In this document: positions 1 through 8,550 of the stretch, piece after piece
Numbering within the stretch: position 1 is the first letter of the stretch
Layout of the letters: each line of letters begins with the position of its first letter
Assembly: GCA_020852355.1 (NCBI GenBank)
Contig: JADZBA010000162.1
Span: forward strand, 1 to 33,928
Origin: Alphaproteobacteria bacterium
GTDB lineage: Bacteria; Pseudomonadota; Alphaproteobacteria; ATCC43930; Allostellaceae
DNA: 33,928 nucleotides
Direction: 5' to 3'
The notes under the pieces: model-generated
What the model was told of the DNA's origin: nothing
The model's database searches: none
Seen by the model: only the letters and a program-made list of their open reading frames with translations
Position numbers and translations under genes: made by a program

Positions 1-95
1 ACGTCGCCCGAGATCTGCGCCGCGGCACCGCCGGTCAATCCGAGCGGGGCGAGCGCAAGGGCGGCGCTCGCGAGCAAGGCATGTTTCATGGTCAT
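1..95 (-). CDS. ABC transporter substrate-binding protein, N-terminal fragment (signal peptide)
   Basis: The 31 visible codons read as a classical Sec signal peptide: a short basic start (MTMKH), a long Ala/Leu hydrophobic stretch and an AAA-Q cleavage-type site, followed by the first mature residues (QISGDV). The gene continues beyond the left edge. Two in-frame ATGs exist, at 95 and 89. A GGAAGG ribosome-binding site about 7 bases upstream favours 95. It lies 35 bases downstream of livF on the same strand, so it is most likely the periplasmic binding protein of the same branched-chain amino-acid-type (Liv) system. The QISGDV-like mature start is typical of that family, but the ligand cannot be told from this fragment. 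Confidence 0.75.
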   Translation of the reverse strand, partial: MTMKHALLASAALALAPLGLTGGAAAQISGD

Positions 96-130
96 GGCGA
101 GTTTCCTTCCCGATTGTCGGTTGAAGCCGA

Positions 131-827
<697 letters not shown>

Positions 828-835
<8 letters not shown>

Positions 836-1583
836 GTCCGGTGCCCATGTACGCCTCGATGACGGCGGGGTTCCTGGAGATCTCGGCGTACGGCCCTTCG
901 GCGAGGATCTCGCCGCGCTGCAGGACGGTGATGGTGTCCGAGAGCTGCGAGACGACGTTCATGTTGTGCTCGACCATCAGCACGGTGCGGTTCGCCGACA
1001 CCCGGCGGATCAGGTCGCTGATGCGTCCGATGTCCTCCTGGCCCATGCCGGCCATCGGCTCGTCGAGCAGCATCATCTCGGGCTCCAGGGCCAGCGTCGT
1101 GGCGATCTCCAGCGCGCGCTTGCGGCCGTAGGGCAGCTCGCCGGCCACCGCCTCGCGGAAGGTCGAGAGGCCGACCGCCTCGATCAGCTCCTCGGCGCGG
1201 CCGTGCAGGCGCTCCAGCGAGCTCTCCGGGCGCCAGAAATGAAAGGAGGTGCCGAGTGCCCGCTGCAGCGCGACCCGGACGTTCTCGCGCACCGACAGGT
1301 GCGGGAAGACCGCGGAGATCTGGAAGGACCGCACCATGCCGCGGCGCGCGATGGCGGCCGGTTTGACGTAGGTGATGTCCTCGCCGTTGTAGAGGATGCG
1401 GCCGGCCGACGGCGTCAGGAATTTCGTCAGCAGGTTGAAGACGGTCGTCTTGCCGGCGCCGTTGGGTCCGATCAGGGCATGGATCGAATGCCGACGAACC
1501 TTGAGGCCGACGCCGCGCACGGCGACGAACCCTTTGAATTCCTTGGTGAGATCCTGGGTCTCCAGGATGAATTCGCCCGCCAT
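828..1583 (-). CDS. livG: Branched-chain amino-acid-type ABC transporter ATPase, LivG
   Basis: This 251-residue ATPase is the first gene of the leftward liv operon. Walker A (GPNGAGKT) is at residues 39-46. The signature region has the LivG form YGRKRALEIA instead of the usual LSGGQ, and Walker B is MLLDEP with the following MAGM typical of LivG. The C-terminal EAYMGTGHG also fits the family ending. The start codon has only a weak ribosome-binding site, but no better in-frame start precedes it. It diverges from an IclR regulator across a 231-base region, so that regulator may also control this operon. This is an inference from position only. Confidence 0.93.
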
Positions 1584-1752
1584 GCCCCGGCCGTCTCGCC
1601 CCGTTCGCTTCCCTGGCGGCCGGCCTTCACTGGTTCCCGGCTCATTGCATCGCGGAAACTACTGATTGGCACGGCGTCACGCAAGCGACCATGGGTTGGG
1701 CACGGAAGCCCGCGTTCCCTGCGGGGCCGTCGTGGTCTCTACCGTAGGTCCG

Positions 1753-1768
1753 GGACGGCACGTCGTCC
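1753..1768. promoter_or_regulatory. Inverted repeat upstream of the IclR promoter, possible operator
   Basis: GGACG-N6-CGTCC is a perfect 5-base inverted repeat 11 bases upstream of the -35 box at 1780. Its place between the divergent livG and iclR-type genes would suit autoregulation. It is short and GC-rich, so chance is a real alternative. The rest of 1584-1814 shows no gene or RNA that I recognise. Confidence 0.25.
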
Positions 1769-1779
1769 TCACCTTCTCA

Positions 1780-1808
1780 TTGTCAGGACGCAAGCAACAT
1801 AGTATAGG
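1780..1808 (+). promoter_or_regulatory. Sigma70-type promoter for the IclR regulator
   Basis: TTGTCA (1780-1785; 5 of 6 to the -35 consensus) is followed by a 17-base spacer and TATAGG (1803-1808; 4 of 6 to the -10 consensus). The surrounding CAACATAGTATA is an AT-rich island in GC-rich DNA. Transcription would begin near 1815, the same place as the first ATG of the regulator. The mRNA would then be leaderless, or translation begins at a later codon. Confidence 0.5.
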
Positions 1809-1814
1809 CGCAAT

Positions 1815-2774
1815 ATGGGCGGCGGACGACGCGCAACGGAGGGACAAGGGGGGGCACGGGCCGTCCCCCGTCCGGTGCTTGCCCGCGGAATCGAAGCAGC
1901 GTCCGCCCGCGCCGTCCCGGCGGTCACGCGGGGCGTCTCAATCCTGAAGCTGCTGGCCCGCAGCCACGAGCCGCTGGGCGTGATCGCGATCGCGCGCGCG
2001 CTCGCGATCGTCCCGAGCACGGCGCTGCATATCCTGCGCGCGCTCGTCGCCGAGCAACTCGTCGCCTTCGATGCGACGACCAAACGCTACACCCTGGATG
2101 CCGGCATCCTCGCGCTCGCGCGCAGCCTTCTGCGCCAGGACAGGTTCTCCGTCCTTGCCCAACCCCATCTCGACGCGATCGCCGAGACCCACGGCGTAAC
2201 CGCGATTGGAACGCGCGTGCTCGGGCTGGCGCACATGATCGTCGTCGCGATCTCTCGATCGGAGCTCATGCTGCGCCTGCACGTCGACATCGGCAGCCGC
2301 TATCCCGCGCTGATCAGCGCCACCGGACGCTGCCTCGCCGCGTTCGGCGGCCTCCCGGAGCCGGCGTTGCGACGCGCCTTCGAGCGACTGCGCTGGCACA
2401 ACGCGCCGGACTTCGCGCGCTGGAAGCGCGAGGTCGAGCAGGCGCGTCGCATCGGATACGGCGTTGATGACGGCGACTATATCGGTGGGATCACGATCGT
2501 CGCGGCACCGGTCTTCCGCATCGACGGCCGCATGACGCACGCTCTGGCGGTCGTCGCCTTGCACGACCAGACGCGCAGCGATCGCATCGATGCGATCGGA
2601 CAGGCCACCCGGACGGCGGCGCTTTCCATCTCCGCGCAACTGGGATTCGCACCGTCGCAACCGATGCCGACCGAGGCGACGGGGTACAAGAGGCCGGGGC
2701 TCCAACCGGCCGTTTCGAGGAAGCGAACGAGCGGGACGGGAAATGGCGCAAGGCGGAGCTCTGCAGGGACCTGA
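1815..2774 (+). CDS. IclR-family transcriptional regulator
   Basis: The N-terminal winged helix-turn-helix spans about residues 37-87 (RGVSILKLLARS, then the recognition region PSTALHILRALV). The C-terminal effector domain ends near ISAQLG, residue 276. IclR proteins usually have 250-280 residues; this frame gives 319, with low-complexity extensions at both ends. The predicted promoter suggests that translation may begin after 1815, for example at the in-frame GTG 1875. The last 40 or so residues are Arg/Ser/Gly-rich and overlap the next gene by 32 bases, so the original stop may have been lost. It most likely senses a small organic acid and controls the downstream CoA-transferase/TRAP genes, and perhaps the divergent liv operon. 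Confidence 0.88.
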   Translation: MGGGRRATEGQGGARAVPRPVLARGIEAASARAVPAVTRGVSILKLLARSHEPLGVIAIARALAIVPSTALHILRALVAEQLVAFDATTKRYTLDAGILALARSLLRQDRFSVLAQPHLDAIAETHGVTAIGTRVLGLAHMIVVAISRSELMLRLHVDIGSRYPALISATGRCLAAFGGLPEPALRRAFERLRWHNAPDFARWKREVEQARRIGYGVDDGDYIGGITIVAAPVFRIDGRMTHALAVVALHDQTRSDRIDAIGQATRTAALSISAQLGFAPSQPMPTEATGYKRPGLQPAVSRKRTSGTGNGARRSSAGT

Positions 2775-3942
2775 GCAGAGGCACGAGGAGCGGTGGCTGC
2801 CCCTCGACGGGGTGCGGGTCGCCGACTTCTCGCTGCTGCTGCCGGGGCCCTTCGCGACCGTGATCATGGCGGATCTCGGGGCCGACGTGATCAAGGTCGA
2901 GCCGCCCCAGGGCGATTTCGCCCGCCGGATGCCGGTGGCGATGTTCCGGATGGCCAATCGCGGCAAGCGCAGCATCGCCATCGACCTCAAGCATCGGGCG
3001 GCCTCCGACGTGGTGGCCCGGCTGGCCCGCTGGGCCGACGTCGCGATCGAAGGGTTCCGGCCGGGCGTCGCCGATCGGATCGGCATCGGCTACGCCGCGC
3101 TGTCGGCGATCAACACGCGCATCGTCTACTGCTCGCTCTCGGGCTACGGCCAGACGGGCCCCGACCGGCTGCGCCCCGGCCACGACCTCAACTACCTGGC
3201 GGCTGGCGGCGCCATGGCGCTGCCCGGCCATTGGCTGGAGCCAGCCAAGCGGTCGGGTCTTCCCGTCGCCGACCTCGTCGCAGGAAGCTACGCGGTGATC
3301 GCCATCCTGAGCGCCCTGCAGCAGCGTGCCCGGACCGGTCGCGGTGCCTATCTCGACCTCAGTCTGGCCGAGACCGCGCTGTCCCTCGCCGCCGTTCGCC
3401 ACGGCCCGATGCTCGACCACCTCACGCGCGACCACATGTACCCGACCAACGACCTGTTCGAGACCGCCGACGGCAAGCGGCTCGCCTTCGGCATCGTCGA
3501 GCAGCATTTCTGGCAGGCGCTGGTCGACGCGGTCGGGCATCTGGCGCCCGATCTTCGCGACCCCCGCTACGCCGACGAACCTGGGCGGCGAGGCCACGGC
3601 GACGAGCTGTCGCGCCGCCTGGCCGATCTCTTCCGGTCGCGCCCTGCCGCCGAGTGGATGGAGATCTTTGCCGGCCACGACGTTCCCGTGAGCATCGTCC
3701 TGATGCCCGCGGAAGCCGTCGAAACGCCGCAGATGCGAGCGCGCAAGATGATGGTCGAGCATGACGGGGAGGCGCATGTGCCGTTCCCGCTGTGGGCGAA
3801 CGGCGCGCGCGGCGGCGCGGTGCGATGGAATGCCCCGACGACGGGGGCGCATACCGACGAGATACTCGCCGATCTCGGCTATTCCGATGGCGAGCGCCGC
3901 GACCTCCGCGGCAGCGGCATCTTCGACTCCATCCCGGCATAG
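2743..3942 (+). CDS. Family III CoA-transferase/alpha-methylacyl-CoA racemase-like protein
   Basis: This is a CaiB/BaiF superfamily protein of 399 residues acting on acyl-CoA thioesters in the cytoplasm. The N-terminal LPLDGVRVADFS and LGADVIKVEPP are the family's CoA-binding signatures. Residues H147 (in GHDLNYLA), D177 (in LPVADLVAG) and E253 (in GIVEQHFW) match in kind and context the His/Asp/Glu catalytic set described for alpha-methylacyl-CoA racemase. The His-Asp spacing of 30 equals that of the mycobacterial enzyme (His126/Asp156). Classical family III transferases keep the Asp but lack that His. The start at 2743 was chosen because the conserved domain begins at residue 20; the upstream in-frame sequence lies inside the regulator gene. 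The protein is longer than the usual 360-residue racemase, so a transferase role is not excluded. Confidence 0.85.
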   Translation: MAQGGALQGPEQRHEERWLPLDGVRVADFSLLLPGPFATVIMADLGADVIKVEPPQGDFARRMPVAMFRMANRGKRSIAIDLKHRAASDVVARLARWADVAIEGFRPGVADRIGIGYAALSAINTRIVYCSLSGYGQTGPDRLRPGHDLNYLAAGGAMALPGHWLEPAKRSGLPVADLVAGSYAVIAILSALQQRARTGRGAYLDLSLAETALSLAAVRHGPMLDHLTRDHMYPTNDLFETADGKRLAFGIVEQHFWQALVDAVGHLAPDLRDPRYADEPGRRGHGDELSRRLADLFRSRPAAEWMEIFAGHDVPVSIVLMPAEAVETPQMRARKMMVEHDGEAHVPFPLWANGARGGAVRWNAPTTGAHTDEILADLGYSDGERRDLRGSGIFDSIPA

Positions 3943-3960
3943 GGCGCGGGGAACGGCGCG

Positions 3961-4149
3961 ATGGCTGGTTCGCTCTCCGATGCCCGGGTTCTCGCGCTGC
4001 CGGTGGAGCGTGCCGACGTCGTGCTGCGCACCATGCGGCCGCGGGCGCTCGACCGGCACGTCGCCGCTGAGATCGATGCGTGGCCGTCGTCGGGTGCGGT
4101 GATCGCCGCGCGACGGGGCGAGCGCGCAGCCCGGATGGACAGGCGGTGA
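3961..4149 (+). CDS. Possible small ORF between CoA-transferase and TRAP genes (62 aa)
   Basis: I do not recognise this 62-codon ORF. It begins 18 bases after the CoA-transferase stop with a GGGGAA ribosome-binding-type sequence. It ends in a TGATG that overlaps the ATG of the TRAP small-permease gene, as in translational coupling. Third positions are mostly G or C, as in neighbouring genes. The opening residues SLSDARVLAL faintly resemble the start of a family III CoA-transferase (compare LPLDGVRVADF in the gene before), so it could be a remnant. It may equally be an untranslated leader. There is no signal peptide, membrane segment or known motif. Confidence 0.3.
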   Translation: MAGSLSDARVLALPVERADVVLRTMRPRALDRHVAAEIDAWPSSGAVIAARRGERAARMDRR

Positions 4150-4667
4150 TGGCGATCGCCACCGGCCAACGATCCGCGACGCGGCCACTCGTCCTTCTCG
4201 AGGACGCGCTGCACTGTGCCGGCTGCCTGTGCCTGGCGAGCGTCCTGCTGCTCGTTGCCGGCGACACGCTGCTGCGCTTCGCGGTCAACCGCCCGATCGC
4301 GTTTCAGTTCGAGCTGACCGAGATGTACCTCATGCCGGCCATGGCGACGCTGTCGCTGGCGCGTGTGCAGCGCTTGGGCGGCCATCTCTCCATCGATTTC
4401 GTCCAGATGAGCTGGTTCGGTGGCCTGGCGCCCCTGGTTGGCCGCCTGAACAGCCTGTTGCCGGCCGTATTCTTCGCACTGGTGACGTGGCAATCGGGCA
4501 AGTACGCCTGGGCGGCCTATCTGCGCAACGACACCTACATGGGCGTCATCGACTGGCCATCGTACGTCGCCTACGCGAGCATTCCACTGGGGACCGCCAC
4601 CCTGACCATGCGGCTGCTCGTGGATGCAGTCTGGCCTCCGTCGCCCGAGCGGAACACCGCCGGGTAA
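4149..4667 (+). CDS. TRAP transporter small permease subunit (DctQ type)
   Basis: This 172-residue membrane protein has four hydrophobic segments: an N-terminal CAGCLCLASVLLLVAG helix, YLMPAMATLSLA, LLPAVFFALVTW and a C-terminal AYASIPLGTATLTMRLLV. That is the DctQ layout. The sequence ELTEMYLMPAMATLSLARVQRLGGHLSIDF matches the conserved E(L/I)..Y..........R.G.H..(V/I)D pattern of the family. It forms the membrane complex with the large permease at 5794 to drive Na+- or H+-coupled uptake. Its ATG overlaps the stop of the preceding small ORF (TGATG). The binding-protein gene follows 26 bases later, so the order is Q-P-M. Confidence 0.9.
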   Translation: MAIATGQRSATRPLVLLEDALHCAGCLCLASVLLLVAGDTLLRFAVNRPIAFQFELTEMYLMPAMATLSLARVQRLGGHLSIDFVQMSWFGGLAPLVGRLNSLLPAVFFALVTWQSGKYAWAAYLRNDTYMGVIDWPSYVAYASIPLGTATLTMRLLVDAVWPPSPERNTAG

Positions 4668-4693
4668 GGCAACAGGAGAGGAGAGGAGACACC

Positions 4694-5722
4694 ATGAGCG
4701 CACTTGCCCATCGTATCGGCGGGGCGATCTGCATCGCCGCCCTGCTGTCCGCGGGAGCCGGCAGCGCCAGCGCACAGCCGATCGAGCTGAAGCTCGGCGA
4801 CTTCCAGTCGCTCCAGCACGTGCAGTCCAGGGAAGGCACGCAGTGGTTCATGAAGGAGGTCGAGCGGCGCACCAACGCGAAGGTGAAGTTCGTCCACTTC
4901 CCCGCCGAGCAGGCCGCCAAGGCCAGGGGCCTGCTCGACGCGGCCAAGAGCGGGGTGGTCGACATCGCGCTGGTCGGCACGCTCTACAACGCCGACCGGC
5001 TGCCGCTGAATTCGGTCATCGGACTGCCCGGCCTGGGTGAATCCGCGGCCGCGGCTTCGAAGGCGCTCGACAAGCTCGTCGAGAAGGGACCTCTCCACGA
5101 CGAGTTCGCCGCTGAAGGCGTGGAGCCCCTCTTTGCCTATGCGCTCACGCCCTACCAGATCCTGCTGCGCAACAAGCCCGTGTCGATGCCCAAGGACTGG
5201 AACGGGATGAAGATCCGCACCGGCGGCACGACCCAGGCGCTCACGGTTCGCGCGTTCGGCGCGGCCGGCATCAACCTTCCGGGGCCCGAGGTCTACACCG
5301 CCGTCGAGCGAGGCACGGTCGACGGTGTGCTGTTTCCCATCCCTTCCGTGCCCGGCTACAACCTGCAGGAGGTCGTGAAGTACATCTCGACCAACGGTTC
5401 GTTCGGGAACTTCGGCATGACGGTCGTGATGAACAAGGCGGCCTACGCCAAGCTGCCCGACGACGTTCGCAAGGTCATGGCGGAAGTGGGCGACGAGACC
5501 TCCCAGCGCGTCGCCAAGGCGCAGGACGATTCCACGAACGCGCTCCTTTCCGAATGGAAGGCGAAGGGGATCACCCTGATCGCGTTCAGTGCGGCGGAGC
5601 AGAAGGCCTACGTCGACGCGATGCGCTCCGTGGGTGACGACTGGGTCAGCCGCATCGGCAAGCAGCATCCCGGCGCCAAGCAGGTGCTCCAGTCCTTCGA
5701 GGAAGCTGTCGAAGCCAAGTGA
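4694..5722 (+). CDS. TRAP transporter substrate-binding protein (DctP type)
   Basis: This is a periplasmic solute receptor of 342 residues, including a signal peptide of about 29 residues ending in SASAQP. The start follows a strong GGAGAGGAGA ribosome-binding stretch. DctP-family landmarks are a first strand LKLGDFQS, the LPLNSVIGLPG region, the WNGMKIRT block whose Arg normally binds the ligand carboxylate, and the AVERGTVDGVLFP motif. The ligand is therefore probably a monocarboxylate or other carboxylated compound. Together with the CoA-racemase and dehydrogenase genes, a branched or hydroxylated organic acid is plausible, but this is inferred from context. Confidence 0.93.
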   Translation: MSALAHRIGGAICIAALLSAGAGSASAQPIELKLGDFQSLQHVQSREGTQWFMKEVERRTNAKVKFVHFPAEQAAKARGLLDAAKSGVVDIALVGTLYNADRLPLNSVIGLPGLGESAAAASKALDKLVEKGPLHDEFAAEGVEPLFAYALTPYQILLRNKPVSMPKDWNGMKIRTGGTTQALTVRAFGAAGINLPGPEVYTAVERGTVDGVLFPIPSVPGYNLQEVVKYISTNGSFGNFGMTVVMNKAAYAKLPDDVRKVMAEVGDETSQRVAKAQDDSTNALLSEWKAKGITLIAFSAAEQKAYVDAMRSVGDDWVSRIGKQHPGAKQVLQSFEEAVEAK

Positions 5723-5726
5723 CGCC

Positions 5727-5768
5727 GCGGGGACCGGCGCGTCGACGCGGTGGCGTGCCGGTCCCCGC
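5727..5768 (+). other. Strong intercistronic RNA hairpin between TRAP P and M genes
   Basis: GCGGGGACCGGC (5727-5738) and GCCGGTCCCCGC (5757-5768) are perfect 12-base complements around an 18-base loop. A few extra inner pairs are possible. The stem starts 4 bases after the binding-protein stop and is not followed by a T-run, so it is not a standard intrinsic terminator. It could stabilise the 3' end of the upstream message or partly attenuate transcription, giving more binding protein than permease. Confidence 0.7.
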
Positions 5769-5793
5769 ATATTCCTGAGAGGTCCGGAATCCC

Positions 5794-7080
5794 GTGACGC
5801 TGACGCTCGTCGTCGTCCTGCTCTTCGTGCTCCTCCTCGGCCGCATGCCGGTGGCCTTCGCCATGGGCATCACCGGGACCGTGGCGCTCGTCGCCCAGAT
5901 GGGCGCTCCGGCCGCAACGTCGATCCTCGAGCGCATCGTCTTCGAATCGACATCGGCGTTCATTCTCGTGGCGATCCCGCTCTTCATCCTCATGGCGGAG
6001 CTGCTGACCGCCGGCGACCTGACACGACGGACGGTGATGGCCTGCCAGGCCTGGCTCGGCCACCTGCGGGGCGGGCTGGGACTGGCGACGGTCGGGACGG
6101 CCGTGATCCTGGCGGCGCTGGTCGGCTCCAGCACGGCGTCGAGCGCCACCATGGCGTCGTCGGCCTATCCGGAGATGAAGAAGCACGGGTACGACGACCG
6201 TCTGTCCACGGCGATCGTCAGCGTCGGGGGCACGCTGGCGATCCTGATCCCGCCGAGCATCATCCTGATCGTCTACGGCGTGATGACCGAGACCTCGATC
6301 GGCAAGCTGTTCCTGGCCGGCGTGGTACCCGGGCTGCTGACTGCGGCGGCGCTTGCGACGACGATCATCGTGCTCGCCCGGCGCCGCGGCATGGCACCGG
6401 CAGCCTCGCCCTTCCACCTGCGCAGCGCAGTCGCCTCCTCGATCTCGGTATGGCCGGTCGTCGCGCTGCTGGTCGGCCTGATGGTGGTGATCTATGCCGG
6501 CGTCGCGTCCCCGACGGAGGCCGGCGCGCTCGGCGCCGCCGGCGCACTGCTGCTCGTGTCCGCCCAGCGCTCGGTCACCTTCGGCGGGCTCTCGCGCAGC
6601 TTCGGTCGCGCGGTCCAGACGACGGTGATGATCGTGACGATCATCTACTGCTCGCAGATCTTCTCCAGCTACCTCGTATTCACGCGGATCACCCAGGACT
6701 TCATCGCCGTCATTCAGACGTCCGGGCTGCCGCCGGAGGTTATCCTCGTCGCGGTCCTCGCGGTCGTGCTCATCCTCGGATTCTTCCTCGACCAGCTTGC
6801 GATCCTCTCGCTGACGCTGCCGCTGCTCTTTCCGCTCATGATGGCCCTGAAGTATGACCCGATCTGGTTCGGCATCATCATCACCAAGACGGTCGAGATC
6901 GGCCTGCTGACCCCGCCCCTCGGGCTGAACGTATACGTGACCGCGAGCCAGACGGGCGTACCGCTCCAGACGGTGTTCCGCGGGGTCGTGCCCTTCCTCG
7001 TCGCCGAGATGATCGTGTTGGCCTTGCTGGTGACCTTCCCCGAGATCTCGCTGTGGCTCCCCGGGCAGATGGGCCCGTGA
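5794..7080 (+). CDS. TRAP transporter large permease subunit (DctM type)
   Basis: This is a 428-residue, highly hydrophobic protein of the DctM family, the ion-coupled transport channel, with about 12 membrane segments. The family's opening GRMPVAFAMGITG is present, as are SSTASSATMASSAYPEMKKHGYD (the conserved GSSxAtaaamg-type region), ILIPPSIILIVYG and the C-terminal IGLLTPPLGLNVYV motif, which is nearly invariant in DctM. The start is a GTG at 5794 preceded by GAGAGG. No ATG in the first membrane segment would preserve the conserved N-terminus. Seventy-one bases with a strong hairpin separate it from the binding-protein gene. Confidence 0.94.
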   Translation: MTLTLVVVLLFVLLLGRMPVAFAMGITGTVALVAQMGAPAATSILERIVFESTSAFILVAIPLFILMAELLTAGDLTRRTVMACQAWLGHLRGGLGLATVGTAVILAALVGSSTASSATMASSAYPEMKKHGYDDRLSTAIVSVGGTLAILIPPSIILIVYGVMTETSIGKLFLAGVVPGLLTAAALATTIIVLARRRGMAPAASPFHLRSAVASSISVWPVVALLVGLMVVIYAGVASPTEAGALGAAGALLLVSAQRSVTFGGLSRSFGRAVQTTVMIVTIIYCSQIFSSYLVFTRITQDFIAVIQTSGLPPEVILVAVLAVVLILGFFLDQLAILSLTLPLLFPLMMALKYDPIWFGIIITKTVEIGLLTPPLGLNVYVTASQTGVPLQTVFRGVVPFLVAEMIVLALLVTFPEISLWLPGQMGP

Positions 7081-7109
7081 CGCGACACACGAGCGACTGA
7101 ACGGAGCAG

Positions 7110-8006
7110 ATGATGATGCGTGTCGGCTATGTCGGCCTGGGAAACATGGGCGGCGCCTTGGCCAAACGGCTTCAGCTCAACATCCCGCTTCATGTCTACG
7201 ACATCAATCCCGATGCGGTTGCGCGCCTCGTCGCGGCGGGGGCCAGGGCGTGCCGGTCGGCGTGCGAGGTCGCCCAGAAGTCGGACATCGTGCTGACCTG
7301 CCTGCAGACCTCCCGCCAGGTGCGTCAGGCGGTGTTCGGTGCCGACGGCATCGCCGCCGGCCTGGCGCGCGATGGCATCATCGCGGACCAGACGACGGGC
7401 GATGCCTTCGAGACCCGCGCCATGAGCCGGGAGCTCACCGAGCGCGGCATCCATCTCGTCGACGCGCCCGTCAGCGGCGGCCCGCCCGGAGCGGAGGCCG
7501 GCACCATTGCGATCATGGCCGGCGCGCCGGACGATATCTTCGCGCGGATCGAGCCCGTGCTGCGCGCGATCAGCAGCAACGTGTTCCACACCGGCGACAT
7601 CGGTACCGGACATGTGATGAAGGTCGCGAACAATCTGCTCGCCGCCGCGCAACGGATGCTGACCCACGAGGTCATGTGCCTGGCCGTCAAGAACGGCGTC
7701 GCGCCGCAGAAGGCGGTCGAGGTCATGCAGCGCAGCTCGGGCCGGAACTACACGCTCGACGTCACCTATCCGCGCCACATTCTGAAGGGGGAGCTATTCC
7801 AGGGCTTCACCCTCGCTCTCATGCACAAGGACGTGACGTTGGCCAACGACCTCGCTCAGAGCGCCGGCGTACCGCTCTTCCTCGGGTCGCTCGTCAAGCA
7901 GCAGTACCAGGCCGCGATCAACGAGTTCGGTGCGGAAAGCGACGTCAACGAGGCTGTCCGCTTGTTCGAGCGGCTGGCGAACACCCGGGTCCGTCCGGCG
8001 GACTGA
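7110..8006 (+). CDS. 3-hydroxyisobutyrate-dehydrogenase-like NAD(P) oxidoreductase
   Basis: This 298-residue beta-hydroxyacid dehydrogenase begins with the Rossmann motif GYVGLGNMG (residues 6-14). It carries the substrate-binding DAPVSGGPPGAEAGT signature at 118-132 and the catalytic lysine K171 in GHVMKVANNLL. Three consecutive ATGs mark the start, after ACGGAG. The family oxidises 3-hydroxyisobutyrate, tartronate semialdehyde, 6-phosphogluconate-like and related beta-hydroxyacids, and the exact substrate cannot be read off. Its place 29 bases after the TRAP M gene suggests that it oxidises the imported acid or a product of it. Confidence 0.9.
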   Translation: MMMRVGYVGLGNMGGALAKRLQLNIPLHVYDINPDAVARLVAAGARACRSACEVAQKSDIVLTCLQTSRQVRQAVFGADGIAAGLARDGIIADQTTGDAFETRAMSRELTERGIHLVDAPVSGGPPGAEAGTIAIMAGAPDDIFARIEPVLRAISSNVFHTGDIGTGHVMKVANNLLAAAQRMLTHEVMCLAVKNGVAPQKAVEVMQRSSGRNYTLDVTYPRHILKGELFQGFTLALMHKDVTLANDLAQSAGVPLFLGSLVKQQYQAAINEFGAESDVNEAVRLFERLANTRVRPAD

Positions 8007-8114
8007 CGGAGCTGGCCGCGACGTTCGCCGGGCGCTTCGCGACCCCGGCGGTGTTCGCGCCGGCAGCCGCATCTCCGCCGCGTGGCGCCTTCAATCAAAG
8101 CGAGGAATGCAACG

Positions 8115-8495
8115 ATGTCCAAGCAGGAAACCGGCCGGCAGATCATGCGCGAGGTGCTGGGTACGAGCTACATGGAGCGCCGGGACCAGTCGACGAACGA
8201 CTTCAACGCGCCGCTGCGCCGCTTCTCCGAGGAGAGCTGCTTCGGCGAGGTATGGTCGCGGCCTGGTCTGCCGCGCACGGTGCGCAGCCTCTTGTGCGTC
8301 GTCATGCTGACGGCGCTCGGCCGCACCGCCGAGTTCCGCATCCATGTCGGTGCGGCCCTCAACAATGGCTGCACCCCGGAGGAGATCCAGGAGGCGATCT
8401 ACCAGGCCGCGGTCTATTGCGGCCTGCCCGCCGCCAACGAGAGCTTCCGCATCGCCGAGGAAGTGCTGCGTGAGCGGAACGCCCTGCCCGCGTAG
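8115..8495 (+). CDS. Carboxymuconolactone decarboxylase family protein
   Basis: This 126-residue alpha-helical protein has the length of PcaC-type gamma-carboxymuconolactone decarboxylases. It has the conserved core LGRTAEFRIHVGAALNNGCTPEEIQEAIYQAAVYCGLPAANES, where the His and the following NNG.T..EI pattern are typical. There is no CxxC pair as in AhpD peroxidases. The ATG at 8115 has a GAGGAA ribosome-binding site; an earlier in-frame GTG at 8082 would add 11 unconserved residues. It is the last gene of the rightward organic-acid group and is followed by a convergent gene. Whether it works on a lactone or is a general 4-carboxymuconolactone-like decarboxylase is unknown. Confidence 0.88.
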   Translation: MSKQETGRQIMREVLGTSYMERRDQSTNDFNAPLRRFSEESCFGEVWSRPGLPRTVRSLLCVVMLTALGRTAEFRIHVGAALNNGCTPEEIQEAIYQAAVYCGLPAANESFRIAEEVLRERNALPA

Positions 8496-8550
8496 CCGGG
8501 CCGCTGCGCCGCCACCGTGCCGGAAGCGCCTCGCGTGAGCCGACGCGACT

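Noticed and set aside
2491-4188. A 565-codon open frame on the minus strand
   Set aside because: It is antisense to the CoA-transferase/racemase gene, and its composition is Arg/His/Gly-rich without any motif. The opposite strand has an intact catalytic set.
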